64,000 bases of DNA, taken from assembly GCA_036399175.1 (NCBI GenBank), contig DASWNP010000049.1:1-64000 (forward strand), read 5' to 3'. Made by a program: the position numbers and the translations under genes. Of this stretch, positions 8,231 through 17,202 are shown piece after piece. This DNA is from DASWNP01 sp036399175. GTDB lineage: Bacteria > Acidobacteriota > Blastocatellia > Pyrinomonadales > Pyrinomonadaceae. Within the stretch, counting starts at the first letter, position 1. Every line of letters begins with the position of its first letter. Under the pieces are notes generated by a model. It made no database searches. It was not told the origin of the DNA and worked only from the letters and a program-made list of their open reading frames with translations.

Positions 8231-9082
8231 TCAGAACTCCTGCACCTGATATTGCGGCTGGGCGAATAGCTCGGTGACGCGCTTCTGAAACTGCGCCTGC
8301 GGCAGCGCCGTGAGCGTCCGGTATTCGTTATCAGGAAGCACCAGAAGATAGCTCTTCATCTTGTAGTGAAGCTGCCCGCACAGCTCGGCGCAGGCTATCT
8401 CGTATCGACCGACCCGGTTCGGCGTGAAATGAACGTCGATGTCGAGGCCGGGCACGGCGTCCTGCTTGTAACGTAGCTGCGGAACCCAGAAGCTGTGCGT
8501 CACGTCGCGCGCACGCAGGCGCAGATTGACGGGACGATTGACCTGCACGACGAGGCTGCTGATGACGGAGTCGTCCTTCGAGGCGGCGTCCGTTTCGTCG
8601 AGGCCGATGAAGTTCAGAGACGAGTCGTTAATCAGCGTCGGGTCGGTGCGCCCGAACCTGCCGTCAGTGCCCGGATAATGAAAGTTCCATTGAAACTGCT
8701 GCGCGGTGACGTGAACCTGCGCCGAGCCCGCCGGAGCGCCTCGAAAATGAAGCTGCGCCCACACCTGTTGTCCCATCACGCCGAGCGTGATGAAGATGAC
8801 GGCGGTTATTACCGTCCAGACAATCTCAAGTCGATTATTGCCGTGTGAGTAAGTGGCGCGCGTTCCCGTGCGCCCCGCGCCGTAGCGCCAGACCGCGAAG
8901 CCGAGCCCGATTTGCGCGGCGGCAAACGCCACGCCGACGACGATGATGGTGATGAGAAACTGGCGGTCGTAAGCCGGCCCGTGCTCCGAGATGGAAGGCG
9001 GAAACCACCACTTCCCGTTCGTAAACAGAAGCACCGAGGCCAGCGTTATCACCCAAATCACCACAGCCAGCACACGTCCCAT
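8231..9082 (-). CDS. ctaC: Cytochrome c oxidase subunit II
   Basis: 283 residues. Hydrophobic segments at about 5-20, 42-66 and 85-105 anchor a periplasmic cupredoxin domain with the complete CuA site: His196 (THSFW), Cys231, Glu233, Cys235 (CAELC), His239 and Met242 (HYKM). It accepts electrons from the periplasmic carrier and passes them to subunit I. There is no fused cytochrome c domain, so a separate donor is needed; the neighbouring cupredoxin lipoprotein and the octaheme cytochrome are candidates. It starts just after a palindromic element and 65 bp before COX1. Confidence 0.95.
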   Translation of the reverse strand: MGRVLAVVIWVITLASVLLFTNGKWWFPPSISEHGPAYDRQFLITIIVVGVAFAAAQIGLGFAVWRYGAGRTGTRATYSHGNNRLEIVWTVITAVIFITLGVMGQQVWAQLHFRGAPAGSAQVHVTAQQFQWNFHYPGTDGRFGRTDPTLINDSSLNFIGLDETDAASKDDSVISSLVVQVNRPVNLRLRARDVTHSFWVPQLRYKQDAVPGLDIDVHFTPNRVGRYEIACAELCGQLHYKMKSYLLVLPDNEYRTLTALPQAQFQKRVTELFAQPQYQVQEF

Positions 9083-9100
9083 GAGCGAGCCTCCTGTTTG

Positions 9101-9177
9101 GTAAATCGTGAATCGTAAATCGTAAATAGTGAAAAACTGTCTTCTACTATTTACGATTTACGATTTACCATTCACGA
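9101..9177. repeat. Word-palindrome element E1 (GTAAATCGT family)
   Basis: Left arm 9101-9130 repeats variants of GTAAATCGT/GAATC; right arm 9145-9177 carries the reverse complement, with 20 consecutive matching bases next to the loop and scrambled word order beyond. Loop GAAAAACTGTCTT. It lies between ctaB and COX2, and the outer end of its right arm overlaps the ctaB stop codon (9172-9174). Confidence 0.85.
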
Positions 9178-10095
9178 GTTCATCACCATCAAGCCGAACA
9201 GCACGGGCAGGTAGAGCACGGAGGCCAGAAGCACTCGACGCGCGTTCTGGCGCGAAGTCGTGAGCGCTGCCATGATGCTGCTCAGGAGGAAAAGCAGACC
9301 GAGGATAATCGCGCCGTAGAAGTAGACTGCGCCCGACGTGCCCAGCGCCGCCGGAAACAGACTGACCGGCACGAGCAGAAGCGTCCAGATAACAATCTGC
9401 TGCCCCGTGATGCGCCCCTCCGGCTCGACCACCGGCAGCATGACGATGCCTGCGCGCGCGTAGTCTTCCCTGTACATCCACGCGATGGCGAGGAAGTGCG
9501 GAAACTGCCACGCGAACAGGATGGCGAAGAGCACCCACGCTTCAATTCCTATCTGGCCGCGCGCCGCCGCCCAACCCAGCAGCGGCGGAACCGCGCCGGG
9601 GAAAGCGCCGACGACGGTCGAGAGCGAAGTCCTCGTCTTGAGCGGCGTGTAGCAGAAGAGATAGCCGACGATGACGGATGCGCCGAGCACTGCCGAGAGC
9701 GGGTTGACGAAAACCGCCAGGTAGATTTCAGCGACGACGGTCAGAAGCGTCCCGAAGGCGAGAGCCTGTAGGGGCGTGAGCTTGCCGGTCGGGAGCGGGC
9801 GCGAAGCGGTGCGCCGCATCAGACGGTCGAGGTCGCGCTCCATGTACTGGTTCAGCGTGGCGATACCGGAAGAGAGCAGCGAGACGCCGAAGAGCATGTG
9901 CAACAGCAGACGATAATCGACCGCGCCCTTCGCGCCGAGGATAAATCCGGCGGCGGAAGTGAGCGCAATCAGGAAAGTGATGCGCGGCTTGGTCAGCTCG
10001 ACGTAAGCTCCGAGCCTCTCGCGCGTCGCCAGTCGCGGCTTCGATGCCGCCTCCGGCATCTCCGACCCCTCAAGTTCGATAACAAAGCTCTTCAT
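9172..10095 (-). CDS. ctaB: Protoheme IX farnesyltransferase (heme O synthase)
   Basis: 307-residue UbiA-superfamily prenyltransferase that adds farnesyl to heme B, the first step toward the heme A needed by the oxidase encoded next door. The Mg-diphosphate motif NQYMERDLDRLMRRT and the following SRPLPTGKL are textbook CtaB/CyoE, as is the second loop YREDYARAGIVMLPVV. About nine membrane helices. ATG at 10095 is used; an internal ATG at 10059 (MPEAASKPRL) is possible because the first 12 residues look dispensable. Flanked by palindromic elements E1 and E2. Confidence 0.95.
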   Translation of the reverse strand: MKSFVIELEGSEMPEAASKPRLATRERLGAYVELTKPRITFLIALTSAAGFILGAKGAVDYRLLLHMLFGVSLLSSGIATLNQYMERDLDRLMRRTASRPLPTGKLTPLQALAFGTLLTVVAEIYLAVFVNPLSAVLGASVIVGYLFCYTPLKTRTSLSTVVGAFPGAVPPLLGWAAARGQIGIEAWVLFAILFAWQFPHFLAIAWMYREDYARAGIVMLPVVEPEGRITGQQIVIWTLLLVPVSLFPAALGTSGAVYFYGAIILGLLFLLSSIMAALTTSRQNARRVLLASVLYLPVLFGLMVMNS

Positions 10096-10102
10096 GTAAG
10101 TT

Positions 10103-10220
10103 ATAGCTATCAGCAGTCAGCTATCAGCAATCAGCGAAACCCCGACGAGCAGCAAGCATTCAGCGGTCAGCCGGAATTGGTTTTTGGTTTGGCTGAATGC
10201 TGACGGCTGACGGCTGAACG
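10103..10220. repeat. Word-palindrome element E2 (CAGCTATCAGC family)
   Basis: Tandem variants of CTATCAGCAGTCAGC at 10103-10172, centre GGAATTGGTTTTTGGTTT at 10173-10190, and complementary words GGCTGAATGCTGACGG at 10191-10220. It is closely related to E3 on the other side of ctaA. The ctaA stop codon (10160-10162) and its last ~15 codons lie inside this element. Confidence 0.85.
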
Positions 10221-11122
10221 CTTTTCTTCAGGACTCGAAACGAGCGTAGCGTCAGCATGAGCGTGACGGCGAGCAGCAGCGCGCCCGTGGCGACGTGTGC
10301 GACCGTGACGCCGACCATCGGGTGCAGGGGTTGCGGCTCGTCGGGCGAGCGCAGCCGCGTCAGGTAGGCGGCGACGCCGAGAAGAATCTGCGTGACGAGC
10401 AGGACGAAGGCGAGCGTGGCCGGGCGTGCCAGATAGCGTTCGCCGCCGTGACGACGAAGCATCGTGACGAGCGCGCTCCCCAAAACAAGCGCGACGAGGC
10501 ACGCGCCCGTGATGTGTGCGACGAGCAGGTTCGTCGGCAGGTGTTCGTCCCAACTGGCCGAATGCCTAAGCGTCGCGCCGAGAATGAGCTGGACGAAGAT
10601 GGCGGCAGTCGCCGCCCCGCACCAGACCGGCAGAGACCAGCCCTCTTCGGTCGTCGGCAGAGCCTCGCGTCGGCGTTGCCAGCCGGGCGCGGTCAGAACA
10701 GTAAACGTCACCATCCAACAGAAGAAGAGTTGCGCCAGCGTCGCGTGCGCGGTGGAGACGGCGAGCGGCAGAAGCCACAGCACGGTGATGCCGCCGAGCA
10801 AGCCCTGCACGCAGACGAGCACGAGAGCGACGGCAGCGAAGCGCAGCACGCGGCGCGGCGTCTCGCGTCGCAGCCAGTAGGTTCTCACCCAGAGATATAC
10901 GTTCAGCGAGAGGACGAGAAAGCCGACGGTCGAAGCTATCAGTCGATGACCGTGCTCGTAGAAGAGATTGCCGACCATCGGCGGAAAGACCTGCCCGTAG
11001 GAGAGCGGCCAGTCGGGCGCGGCCAGACCCGCCCCGTTGCTCGTCACCAGCGCGCCCGCCACAATCAGGATGAAGGTCGCGCAGGTCGTGAGCAGAATAA
11101 AGCGATGAATCCCCTTTGTCAT
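10160..11122 (-). CDS. ctaA: Heme A synthase
   Basis: 320-residue COX15/CtaA membrane oxygenase that converts heme O to heme A. Eight helices in two four-helix halves are visible, with the four expected heme-binding histidines in EHGHRLIAS, STAHATLAQ, LVAHITGA and TVAHVATGA. ATG at 11122 (MTKGIHRF) is preferred; a TTG four codons upstream lies in the palindrome. The last ~16 residues (after RVLKK) are not CtaA sequence: they translate element E2 (QPSAVSIQPNQ pattern), so insertion of the element replaced the native C-terminus and stop codon. Confidence 0.92.
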   Translation of the reverse strand: MTKGIHRFILLTTCATFILIVAGALVTSNGAGLAAPDWPLSYGQVFPPMVGNLFYEHGHRLIASTVGFLVLSLNVYLWVRTYWLRRETPRRVLRFAAVALVLVCVQGLLGGITVLWLLPLAVSTAHATLAQLFFCWMVTFTVLTAPGWQRRREALPTTEEGWSLPVWCGAATAAIFVQLILGATLRHSASWDEHLPTNLLVAHITGACLVALVLGSALVTMLRRHGGERYLARPATLAFVLLVTQILLGVAAYLTRLRSPDEPQPLHPMVGVTVAHVATGALLLAVTLMLTLRSFRVLKKSVQPSAVSIQPNQKPIPADR

Positions 11123-11298
11123 AGCTATCAGCAATCAGCGGTCAGCTTTCAGCCAAACCTTGAGCAGCAATTAGCATTCAGCGTGTCAGCATTCAGCTAT
11201 CAGCCAGGCGGTTAGCGGTTAGCAGCTATCAGCCGTCAGCCGGAATTGGTTTTCGGTTTGGCTGACGGCTGATAGCTGACAGGCTGAATGCTCAGTCT
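11123..11298. repeat. Word-palindrome element E3 (CAGCTATCAGC family, double)
   Basis: A 176-bp array of CAGCAATCAGCGGTC-type words. Its inner part is a perfect 19-bp inverted repeat: CAGCTATCAGCCGTCAGCC (11223-11241) against 11260-11278, loop GGAATTGGTTTTCGGTTT. The outer part (11123-11220) parallels the left half of E2, including the AAACC...GAGCAGCAA segment. It fills the whole ctaA-lipoprotein gap. Confidence 0.88.
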
Positions 11299-11300
11299 CT

Positions 11301-12197
11301 TCAGTGATGCCTGCCGAGCATGGGCAGCTCAAGCGCGGGCAGGACTTCGAGCGAGCCGCCTTCGAGCGAATTGCGGGCACTGGCCGCCGTGAAGCTGAAG
11401 TCCTGCGACTTGCTCTCTTTGGCGGCAACGGTGACGGACTGCGTCTGCTCTTTCAAACGCTCGTGCCATGCGACGACGTTGTAAGTTCCGGGCGGCAAGC
11501 CCTTAATCTCAAACTTCCCGTCCGCGCCGCTGACGGCGTAGAAGGGATGCTTCATCACGCCGATGTAGGATTTCATCCAGGGGTGTTGGTTGCACTTGAC
11601 GGGGATGAGCACTTCGGCGCGCGAGAAAGTTTTCTGGATGAGGGGAGCGCCCGGCGGTTGCGACTGGTTGAAGGCCGGATTGCTCTTGGCCTGAAGGTTG
11701 ACGTTGTGCGCGGTCGGGTCGCTATTCTTCACGTCGAGCTTCTGGCCGGTCTGGACGCCGAGGATGTGTGGCACGTACTGGCAGCCCTGCTGGTCGAGCA
11801 CGCGCGTATCGGCGGGCGCGTCGAAGGCGAGGGTGGCGAAGTTCTTGCCGTCGGCCGTCTTGCCGTCTTTGACGTAGACGAAGACGTTTTGCAGTTTACC
11901 GTCTTTGACGACTACCTCTTCGGACGTGGCGTTCGGATTGGACTGGCCGCAAACCGGGTCTTGATCCATGCTGATGGGCTTAGGCTGAGGAGCATCGCCC
12001 GTGAAATTGATGCTTCCGGTGAGTGTGCCTTCGTTGCCGGTCACGGTGTATTTGACGCCCGCCGTCTCGGTCGATTCCGCAGCATCGTCTTCGGCAAGCT
12101 CTTCGTCTTCATCGTCGCCTCCGCAGGCGGCGGCAAACGTCAGAAGACAGAGGGCGACAAGCAGCGCGACCCAGGAGCGCGCGCGTTTCGTTGGCAT
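11301..12197 (-). CDS. Cupredoxin-like lipoprotein, probable periplasmic electron carrier
   Basis: 298 residues. A lipoprotein signal ends LLTFAAAC with the acylated Cys at 25, followed by an acidic linker. The core has a plastocyanin-like pattern: His164 (TAHNVNL), then Cys202, His205 and Met208 in KCNQHPWM, a plausible type I copper site. It is followed by a carboxypeptidase-regulatory-like beta sandwich (GADGKFEIKGLPPGTYNVVAWH, cut here only in description). Such proteins are annotated as plastocyanin/methylamine-utilisation-like. Lying between the bc-type genes and the heme A/oxidase genes, it could shuttle electrons from the cytochrome c to CuA. The copper function is inferred. Confidence 0.8.
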   Translation of the reverse strand: MPTKRARSWVALLVALCLLTFAAACGGDDEDEELAEDDAAESTETAGVKYTVTGNEGTLTGSINFTGDAPQPKPISMDQDPVCGQSNPNATSEEVVVKDGKLQNVFVYVKDGKTADGKNFATLAFDAPADTRVLDQQGCQYVPHILGVQTGQKLDVKNSDPTAHNVNLQAKSNPAFNQSQPPGAPLIQKTFSRAEVLIPVKCNQHPWMKSYIGVMKHPFYAVSGADGKFEIKGLPPGTYNVVAWHERLKEQTQSVTVAAKESKSQDFSFTAASARNSLEGGSLEVLPALELPMLGRHH

Positions 12198-12358
12198 GAA
12201 AATTCCTCCTCAAACGATAAGAACTGTTGACTTATGATAACGCGGAAAGCTCGCCTTGAGAAACCCGCCGGAAGCCGCCGCACGAGACGCGAGCGCCGAC
12301 GCTCGACCACGCTCGCCTTCATCAAACAACGCTCTGGCCGAGACCTGAGACGCGCGGG

Positions 12359-15300
12359 CTAGCCGCGACGACTGCCCTGCCGCACGCCCGAGCCGAGCGC
12401 GGCTGTCGGCGTGCGGCGCGTGCGCCGCTCGACGCGAAGCGCGGCGCGCTGTGCGCGCATGCCGCCGCTCGATTGTCCGCGACGGCTGCCTCGGTAGCTA
12501 TTGCTGCCGGTCTGCGTGGCGGGCGTCCTGAGTCCTCTGTGCGTGGCGGAGATTTGCTGCGTCTGCGTCTGGTCGCTTCCGCTGGTCGGAGCGGGCGCGG
12601 CCGAGGCGACGCGGCGCTGCTCTTCGGGCGTCAACTGAAGCATGTACCTGACGAGCAGCTTCGCGTGGTCGCCCTGATATTCGGAGGCGGCTTCGGGGAG
12701 CGGCCCGTTGAAGACCCAACGCTCGCCCTCCTGTTTGAAGAGCCCCGAAGGCATGGCCGTTCCCGGCATGATGCGCTGCGGGTCTAAGAGCCAACGGAAA
12801 GTCCAGTTGGGCTTGAGTCGTCCGCCGGCAATCAGGAAATTGGGCGCAGAAGCCGTCTTGTCGCGCACAGGGTCGCCCGTGACGTGACACTTCAGGCAGG
12901 GCGCGGCCTGCGAAGTGAAGAGCGCGCGAGCCAGAAGCTTCTCTGTATCGTCTAAGGGCTCAAGGTTCTCCTTGATGTAGGGCTCCTGTTGAGCCGAGAC
13001 GGCGAGGAAGAAGCGTACGAGCGTGCGCAGCTCGTTGGGCGAGAAGTGGAAGGTTGGCATCCGCGCGTTCAGGTAGACGCGCACGCCGTTCCTGTTCTCT
13101 CCCGGCTGCGGTTTGAGTCCGCCTTCGCCCGCAGCGTTCATGCGAAGCGGGACGCCGGAGAGGGGCTGCCGGGCGTTGGCCGCCGCGCGCTCGTTCGGGT
13201 TAGCGTTCGGATTGGCAACCGAGCCGTTTTGTCCGCCGCTCTGAGCGCCGCCCTGTTCAACGCTCGTCTGCGGGCTGTTCTGTCCGCTCTGCCCGCCGCT
13301 CTGCGCCGCGCCTTCGCCGCCGCCACCGCTCGCGCTTCCAGAGTTCTGTCGGTTGCCGCCGCTCTGCGTGAGCCCGCCGTGTGCGGCGGCGGTTGAGTCT
13401 TCAAGCTCTTTACCGCTCAAAGATGGGTCGCGCAGGAAGCTCAGAAGCCAGTTCGGGTCAACGCGTGCGCCTTCGGTCATCAGTCCGGGCGGCAGTTGCG
13501 ACTGGCCTTCCGGCGTCATGTACATCGGCAGACGCGAGAGCACGGATGCCTGCCCGACCTGTATCGAATGGCAGCCCATGCAGTTGTACTTCTTGATGAC
13601 CCACCAGCCTTCTTGAATATCTTTCTGCTGGTTCGTGGCGTTGTAGAAGAGGCCGCGCGGGACGCTCGCGCCTTCGGTGCCGACGCTCCCCAGGAGGAAG
13701 GTCGTCAGCGCGTTTCGCCACTCTTCGGTGAGATAGGGCTGAGGCATGCGGAGCATGTCTTTGGGCTCTTTCTCTTTGCCTTCGTCGTAAATCCAGGGCG
13801 CTTGCAGCTTGTGGTCGAAGAAGCCTCGACGGTTGTACCAGACCTCTTCGCTCTTCGGGTTGAGCGGGTCGTGTCCGCGCTCGGCGTCGTGCGTGAGCAG
13901 GGCGAAGTCGAGACGCTCGATAGGCGTCGCGCCTTCGGTCGTCAACTCTTTGCCGATGCGCTGTTCGTCTTCGAAGCCCTTTATCTCGTGGCAACCGGCG
14001 CAGCCGTACTGCTTAATGAGCGTGCGCCCCTGCTCCTTGAGGCGCGGGTCGTCCATGTAGGAGGCGTCGGGGTAGCGCGCATCTCTGGAGAGAGAGAAGA
14101 GATAGGTTGCGATGTCGCGCGAGTCCTGGTCGGTGAGGCGGAAGTTGGGCATCACGGTCATGTTCTGCACCTGCAACTCCGCGCCGTCGTTCGGACACTT
14201 GGAATGCGTGCCCGTGTTGAAGATGAAAGGCTTGTTGTTCTTCTCGTAGTCTTCGCGCGTCAGGTCGCGTTTTTCGGTCGGACAGTAGGGAGCCCAGCGC
14301 TCGCGCGGGTTGTGTATCCAACGGACGATGTAGTCGAAGCTGGCCTTCTCGCCGATGCGCTGGAGGTTGGCGGCGAAGCGGCCTCCGACGTAGGTGTTCG
14401 GGTCGTCGCCCTCGCCGATGGAGTGACAGGCCAGACAGCCGCGCGTCTCGAAGAGCGCCTTGCCGTTGGCGGCGTTGCCCTGCTGCTGCTCGGCGACGCG
14501 ACCGTCGAAGCTCTCCTGCCAGAGATATGCGGCGATGGCCTGACGCTCGCGCTGTTCGCGCTCGCGGTCGTTAGGCTTCCCGCCCTCGCCGTCGATGCGC
14601 CAGTAGGTCGGCATCTTCGTGCCGGGTCGGAACTTCTGCGGATTCTGAAGCCAGACTGGAATCCACTCCTTGCGCAGCTTCAAGCGCACGTCTTTCAGAT
14701 TGGGCCCGACCTTCTTCTGATCCTGCATGAGATAGCGCGACTGCGTGTTGAGCTGATCCATGCGGGATTCAATCTGGCTGTTGGTGACGCGCAAAGATTC
14801 GGCGCGGGCGAGAAGTTTCTGCGCCGCTTCGTCGTCGGCTGCGGCGGCCACTCCGGCGGCAGCCGCTTTGGCCTCGCGCTCGTTCACGTTTCTCTCTTCT
14901 TCGAGCTGCTTGATGAGCTGGCGCGTGTTCGAGAGCGCGTCGGATTCGCGGTCGAAGCCTTCGTAGCGGTGACAACCGACGCAGCCGCGCTCCTGGAACA
15001 AATCCTTGCCGAGATTGAGAGTCGTCGCGCCTTGAAGCACGCGGTCACTTGAATGACACTGCTGGCAGCCTGCTTCCATGTTGGACTTGCGGTGAAGCGG
15101 GTAGAGCCAGAAGCGATTGAGGCCGTGCGCCTTCTCGACAGTGGTCGAAGCGCGACCGTTGCCGCCGTGACAACTGGCGCAACCGAAGCGTTCGGGGTTG
15201 TGAATCTTGAGAAGCTCTTTGCTCGGATGGCTGACGAAGGCGCGCGAAAGAGCGTCGGGGCGGCGGCGGCGCGCAGAGGGGCGCATCATCGCCGGGGTCA

Positions 15301-16138
15301 GCTCAAGAGGCTCGCGGACACCGAGATGGCACGTCTCGCAACGGTCAACGATGTCGTACTCGCCGACGTTAATCTGGCGCATCGTGTAGTCGAAGTTCTC
15401 CGTCTTCCTGAGCAGTGCATCGACCTGCGAGGCGCTCAAGCCCACCATGTTGTCTTTCAGATACTCGTCGCGCTTTTTCGTCAGCTCGTCGGCTTCCTTG
15501 AGCAGCTCGGCGCGCTCGCTCAGGAGCGCGGCCTTCTCGTCCTTGAGCGTGGTGAAACGCTCTTCGAGCTGCATGTAGTTGAGCTTCTGCTGCTCTTTTT
15601 TGCCTGAGCCGTCGGCGGCGGGCATGGCGATAGTCACGGTCTCGCGCTTCTGTTCTTCGACCTCTTCGCGCAGCTTACGCCTGTCGGACTCGTCCGAAGT
15701 TTCGATGCGGTAGTTGATGACGGTGATGTTGCCGCGCTTGTTCTGAAACTCGTCTGTGATGGCGGCGAGCTGGTCTTCGATGACGGAGACGCGTTTGTCT
15801 ATCTCACGCTTACGCGGCTCGGCGGCTTGCAGGGCGGTCTGCACGTCCGAGTTGAGCTGCTGGTATTCGGCGCTCTCCTTTATCTCTTTTTCGGTGGGGT
15901 TGCCGCGCCGCTTAAGCCGCTTGAGATGGCGCGTGTAGCGCTGGACGAAAGCCTGCTGGATGCCCTTCCAAGGGCGCTGGCCGTAGACTTCGTCGTAGAG
16001 CGCCCAGCCGAGCGAGGCTGTCAGAAGGAGCGCGCAGACGAGCAGGATGTTGCTCGTCGAACGACTGACGATTGGGTCTGGTGCTGGAGCATCAGGCTCT
16101 TTTTTGACGAGTGAGTCGGTTTGAGGAGTCTCAGCCAC
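12359..16138 (-). CDS. Octaheme membrane-anchored cytochrome c of a bc-type complex
   Basis: 1259 residues. A single membrane helix (about 30-46) is followed by a long coiled coil (about 85-230) and then eight CxxCH heme sites: 267-271, 320-324, 358-362, 386-390, 568-572, 713-717, 853-857 and 1081-1085. A further Cys pair at about 619 and 648 could bind a metal or form a disulfide. A Gly/Gln/Ser-rich linker covers about 915-990 and a basic Arg-rich tail the last ~60 residues. It directly follows the split cytochrome b, in the position of cytochrome c1, and is much larger than c1. Likely electron exit module of the complex. Confidence 0.88.
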   Translation of the reverse strand: MAETPQTDSLVKKEPDAPAPDPIVSRSTSNILLVCALLLTASLGWALYDEVYGQRPWKGIQQAFVQRYTRHLKRLKRRGNPTEKEIKESAEYQQLNSDVQTALQAAEPRKREIDKRVSVIEDQLAAITDEFQNKRGNITVINYRIETSDESDRRKLREEVEEQKRETVTIAMPAADGSGKKEQQKLNYMQLEERFTTLKDEKAALLSERAELLKEADELTKKRDEYLKDNMVGLSASQVDALLRKTENFDYTMRQINVGEYDIVDRCETCHLGVREPLELTPAMMRPSARRRRPDALSRAFVSHPSKELLKIHNPERFGCASCHGGNGRASTTVEKAHGLNRFWLYPLHRKSNMEAGCQQCHSSDRVLQGATTLNLGKDLFQERGCVGCHRYEGFDRESDALSNTRQLIKQLEEERNVNEREAKAAAAGVAAAADDEAAQKLLARAESLRVTNSQIESRMDQLNTQSRYLMQDQKKVGPNLKDVRLKLRKEWIPVWLQNPQKFRPGTKMPTYWRIDGEGGKPNDREREQRERQAIAAYLWQESFDGRVAEQQQGNAANGKALFETRGCLACHSIGEGDDPNTYVGGRFAANLQRIGEKASFDYIVRWIHNPRERWAPYCPTEKRDLTREDYEKNNKPFIFNTGTHSKCPNDGAELQVQNMTVMPNFRLTDQDSRDIATYLFSLSRDARYPDASYMDDPRLKEQGRTLIKQYGCAGCHEIKGFEDEQRIGKELTTEGATPIERLDFALLTHDAERGHDPLNPKSEEVWYNRRGFFDHKLQAPWIYDEGKEKEPKDMLRMPQPYLTEEWRNALTTFLLGSVGTEGASVPRGLFYNATNQQKDIQEGWWVIKKYNCMGCHSIQVGQASVLSRLPMYMTPEGQSQLPPGLMTEGARVDPNWLLSFLRDPSLSGKELEDSTAAAHGGLTQSGGNRQNSGSASGGGGEGAAQSGGQSGQNSPQTSVEQGGAQSGGQNGSVANPNANPNERAAANARQPLSGVPLRMNAAGEGGLKPQPGENRNGVRVYLNARMPTFHFSPNELRTLVRFFLAVSAQQEPYIKENLEPLDDTEKLLARALFTSQAAPCLKCHVTGDPVRDKTASAPNFLIAGGRLKPNWTFRWLLDPQRIMPGTAMPSGLFKQEGERWVFNGPLPEAASEYQGDHAKLLVRYMLQLTPEEQRRVASAAPAPTSGSDQTQTQQISATHRGLRTPATQTGSNSYRGSRRGQSSGGMRAQRAALRVERRTRRTPTAALGSGVRQGSRRG

Positions 16139-16169
16139 CGGCGTCTAACCTCCGCGTGTGCAGTTCAAA

Positions 16170-17105
16170 TCAAACATTAAACCAGGGCGTCACCCAGACG
16201 TACTTGATGTTGAAGAGCAGCCTGAGCAGAAGCTTAACGGGCAGCGCAATCAACACGGTGATGGCGAAGAACTGGAACGTCACGTATTGCAGAAGGCTCG
16301 TGCGGTCGAGAAGTTTGCGTTCGAAGGCGTTCCAGGTCATCAGCTTATGCAGCAGGAAACCGGAGATGACGAAGAAGAGCCCGACCACGATTGCTCCGAA
16401 GATGAACTTGCCCGGCACGCTCGTAATGCCTAAGAACTCGTGCAGGTCGCGGTTCTTATCGAAGACGACGGCGTTGTGATCCCAGGTTTGTCCCGGCCAG
16501 AACCAAATCCAGCCCGGCCCCCGGATGAAAGTGCCGATGATGATTAAGAGAATCCAGGTTATCCAGCCGACGCCGAACATGCCGAGCGCGAAGCGGCGCT
16601 GCTTGATGGTGTAGTAGCCGTTGCCGAGCGGGTTGGAATCCACGTAGGGGAAGACCATCAGGCCGACCATGATGAGCGAAGGCATGACGACGCCCGCAAT
16701 CCATGGGTCGAAGTAGACGAGCATCTCCTGCAAGCCGAGGAAGTACCAGGGCGCTTTCGACGGGTTCATCGTGAGGTTCGGGTTGGCAGGCTCTTCGAGA
16801 GGCGCGTTTAAGGTTATCGACCAGACGAAGAGAATCACCGTCACGATGACGGCGGCCAAAAACTCGATTCTCACGAGAAACGGCCAGACGTGCAGCTCCC
16901 TCGCCCAACCCGGTCGCCAGGGCTCGACCTTCCGGTGATGCGTCTTGGCAAGCTGCGGGTCGGACTCAAGCTCGCTGATAAGGCGGTCGTTCTCCCGTGC
17001 CTGCCTGATGCCGAGCCACATGAAGAACGGTACCAGAAACAGCAGCCCGACGATGGGCACGTTATCCGGCGTCGAAACGATTTTCCAGAGTTGATGCCAA
17101 TCCAT
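16170..17105 (-). CDS. Cytochrome b C-terminal half (subunit IV-like)
   Basis: 311 residues corresponding to the C-terminal part of cytochrome b or PetD. The Qo-site region reads NPSKAPWYFLGLQEML, with PSKAPWYFLG replacing the classical PEWY surroundings, then helices FDPWIAGVVMPSLIMVGLMV and WITWILLIIIGTFI. The C-terminus adds extra helices (FGAIVVGLFFVISGFLLH and VLIALPVKLLLRLLF). ATG at 17105 (MDWHQLW) is chosen because AGGTG lies just upstream; a GTG at 17114 is in frame. It is separated from the N-terminal half by element E4. Confidence 0.9.
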   Translation of the reverse strand: MDWHQLWKIVSTPDNVPIVGLLFLVPFFMWLGIRQARENDRLISELESDPQLAKTHHRKVEPWRPGWARELHVWPFLVRIEFLAAVIVTVILFVWSITLNAPLEEPANPNLTMNPSKAPWYFLGLQEMLVYFDPWIAGVVMPSLIMVGLMVFPYVDSNPLGNGYYTIKQRRFALGMFGVGWITWILLIIIGTFIRGPGWIWFWPGQTWDHNAVVFDKNRDLHEFLGITSVPGKFIFGAIVVGLFFVISGFLLHKLMTWNAFERKLLDRTSLLQYVTFQFFAITVLIALPVKLLLRLLFNIKYVWVTPWFNV

Positions 17106-17117
17106 AAGTTTCACCTA

Positions 17118-17202
17118 AACGATGAACGAGGAACGCTGAACGCGGAATGAAAGCAGAAAAGCTTTGGTTTTCAGTTCATCGTTCAGCGTTCATCGTTCAT
17201 CC
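17118..17202. repeat. Word-palindrome element E4 (GAACGATGAACG family)
   Basis: Left arm 17118-17150 (AACGATGAACGAGGAACGC words), centre 17151-17173, right arm 17174-17202 (GTTCATCGTTCAGCGTTC words). On the minus strand the centre reads GAAAACCAAAGCTTTTCTGC. It fills the gap between the two halves of cytochrome b and abuts the stop codon of the N-terminal half, so it is transcribed inside the operon. Confidence 0.87.

Noticed and set aside
6411..8249. Long plus-strand frame (612 codons) opposite the oxidase subunit I gene
   Set aside because: It is the antisense shadow of a clearly conserved gene; its translation is Arg/Glu/His/Asp-rich without domains.
9101..9177. Rho-independent terminators at the word-palindromes
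   Set aside because: Most elements lie inside operons between co-directional genes, have loops of 13-25 nt and no T-tract after the stem, so termination is unlikely to be their main role.
11123..11298. CRISPR-like array of short repeats
   Set aside because: Units are only 7-10 bp, degenerate, arranged as inverted arms, with no spacers of even length and no cas genes.
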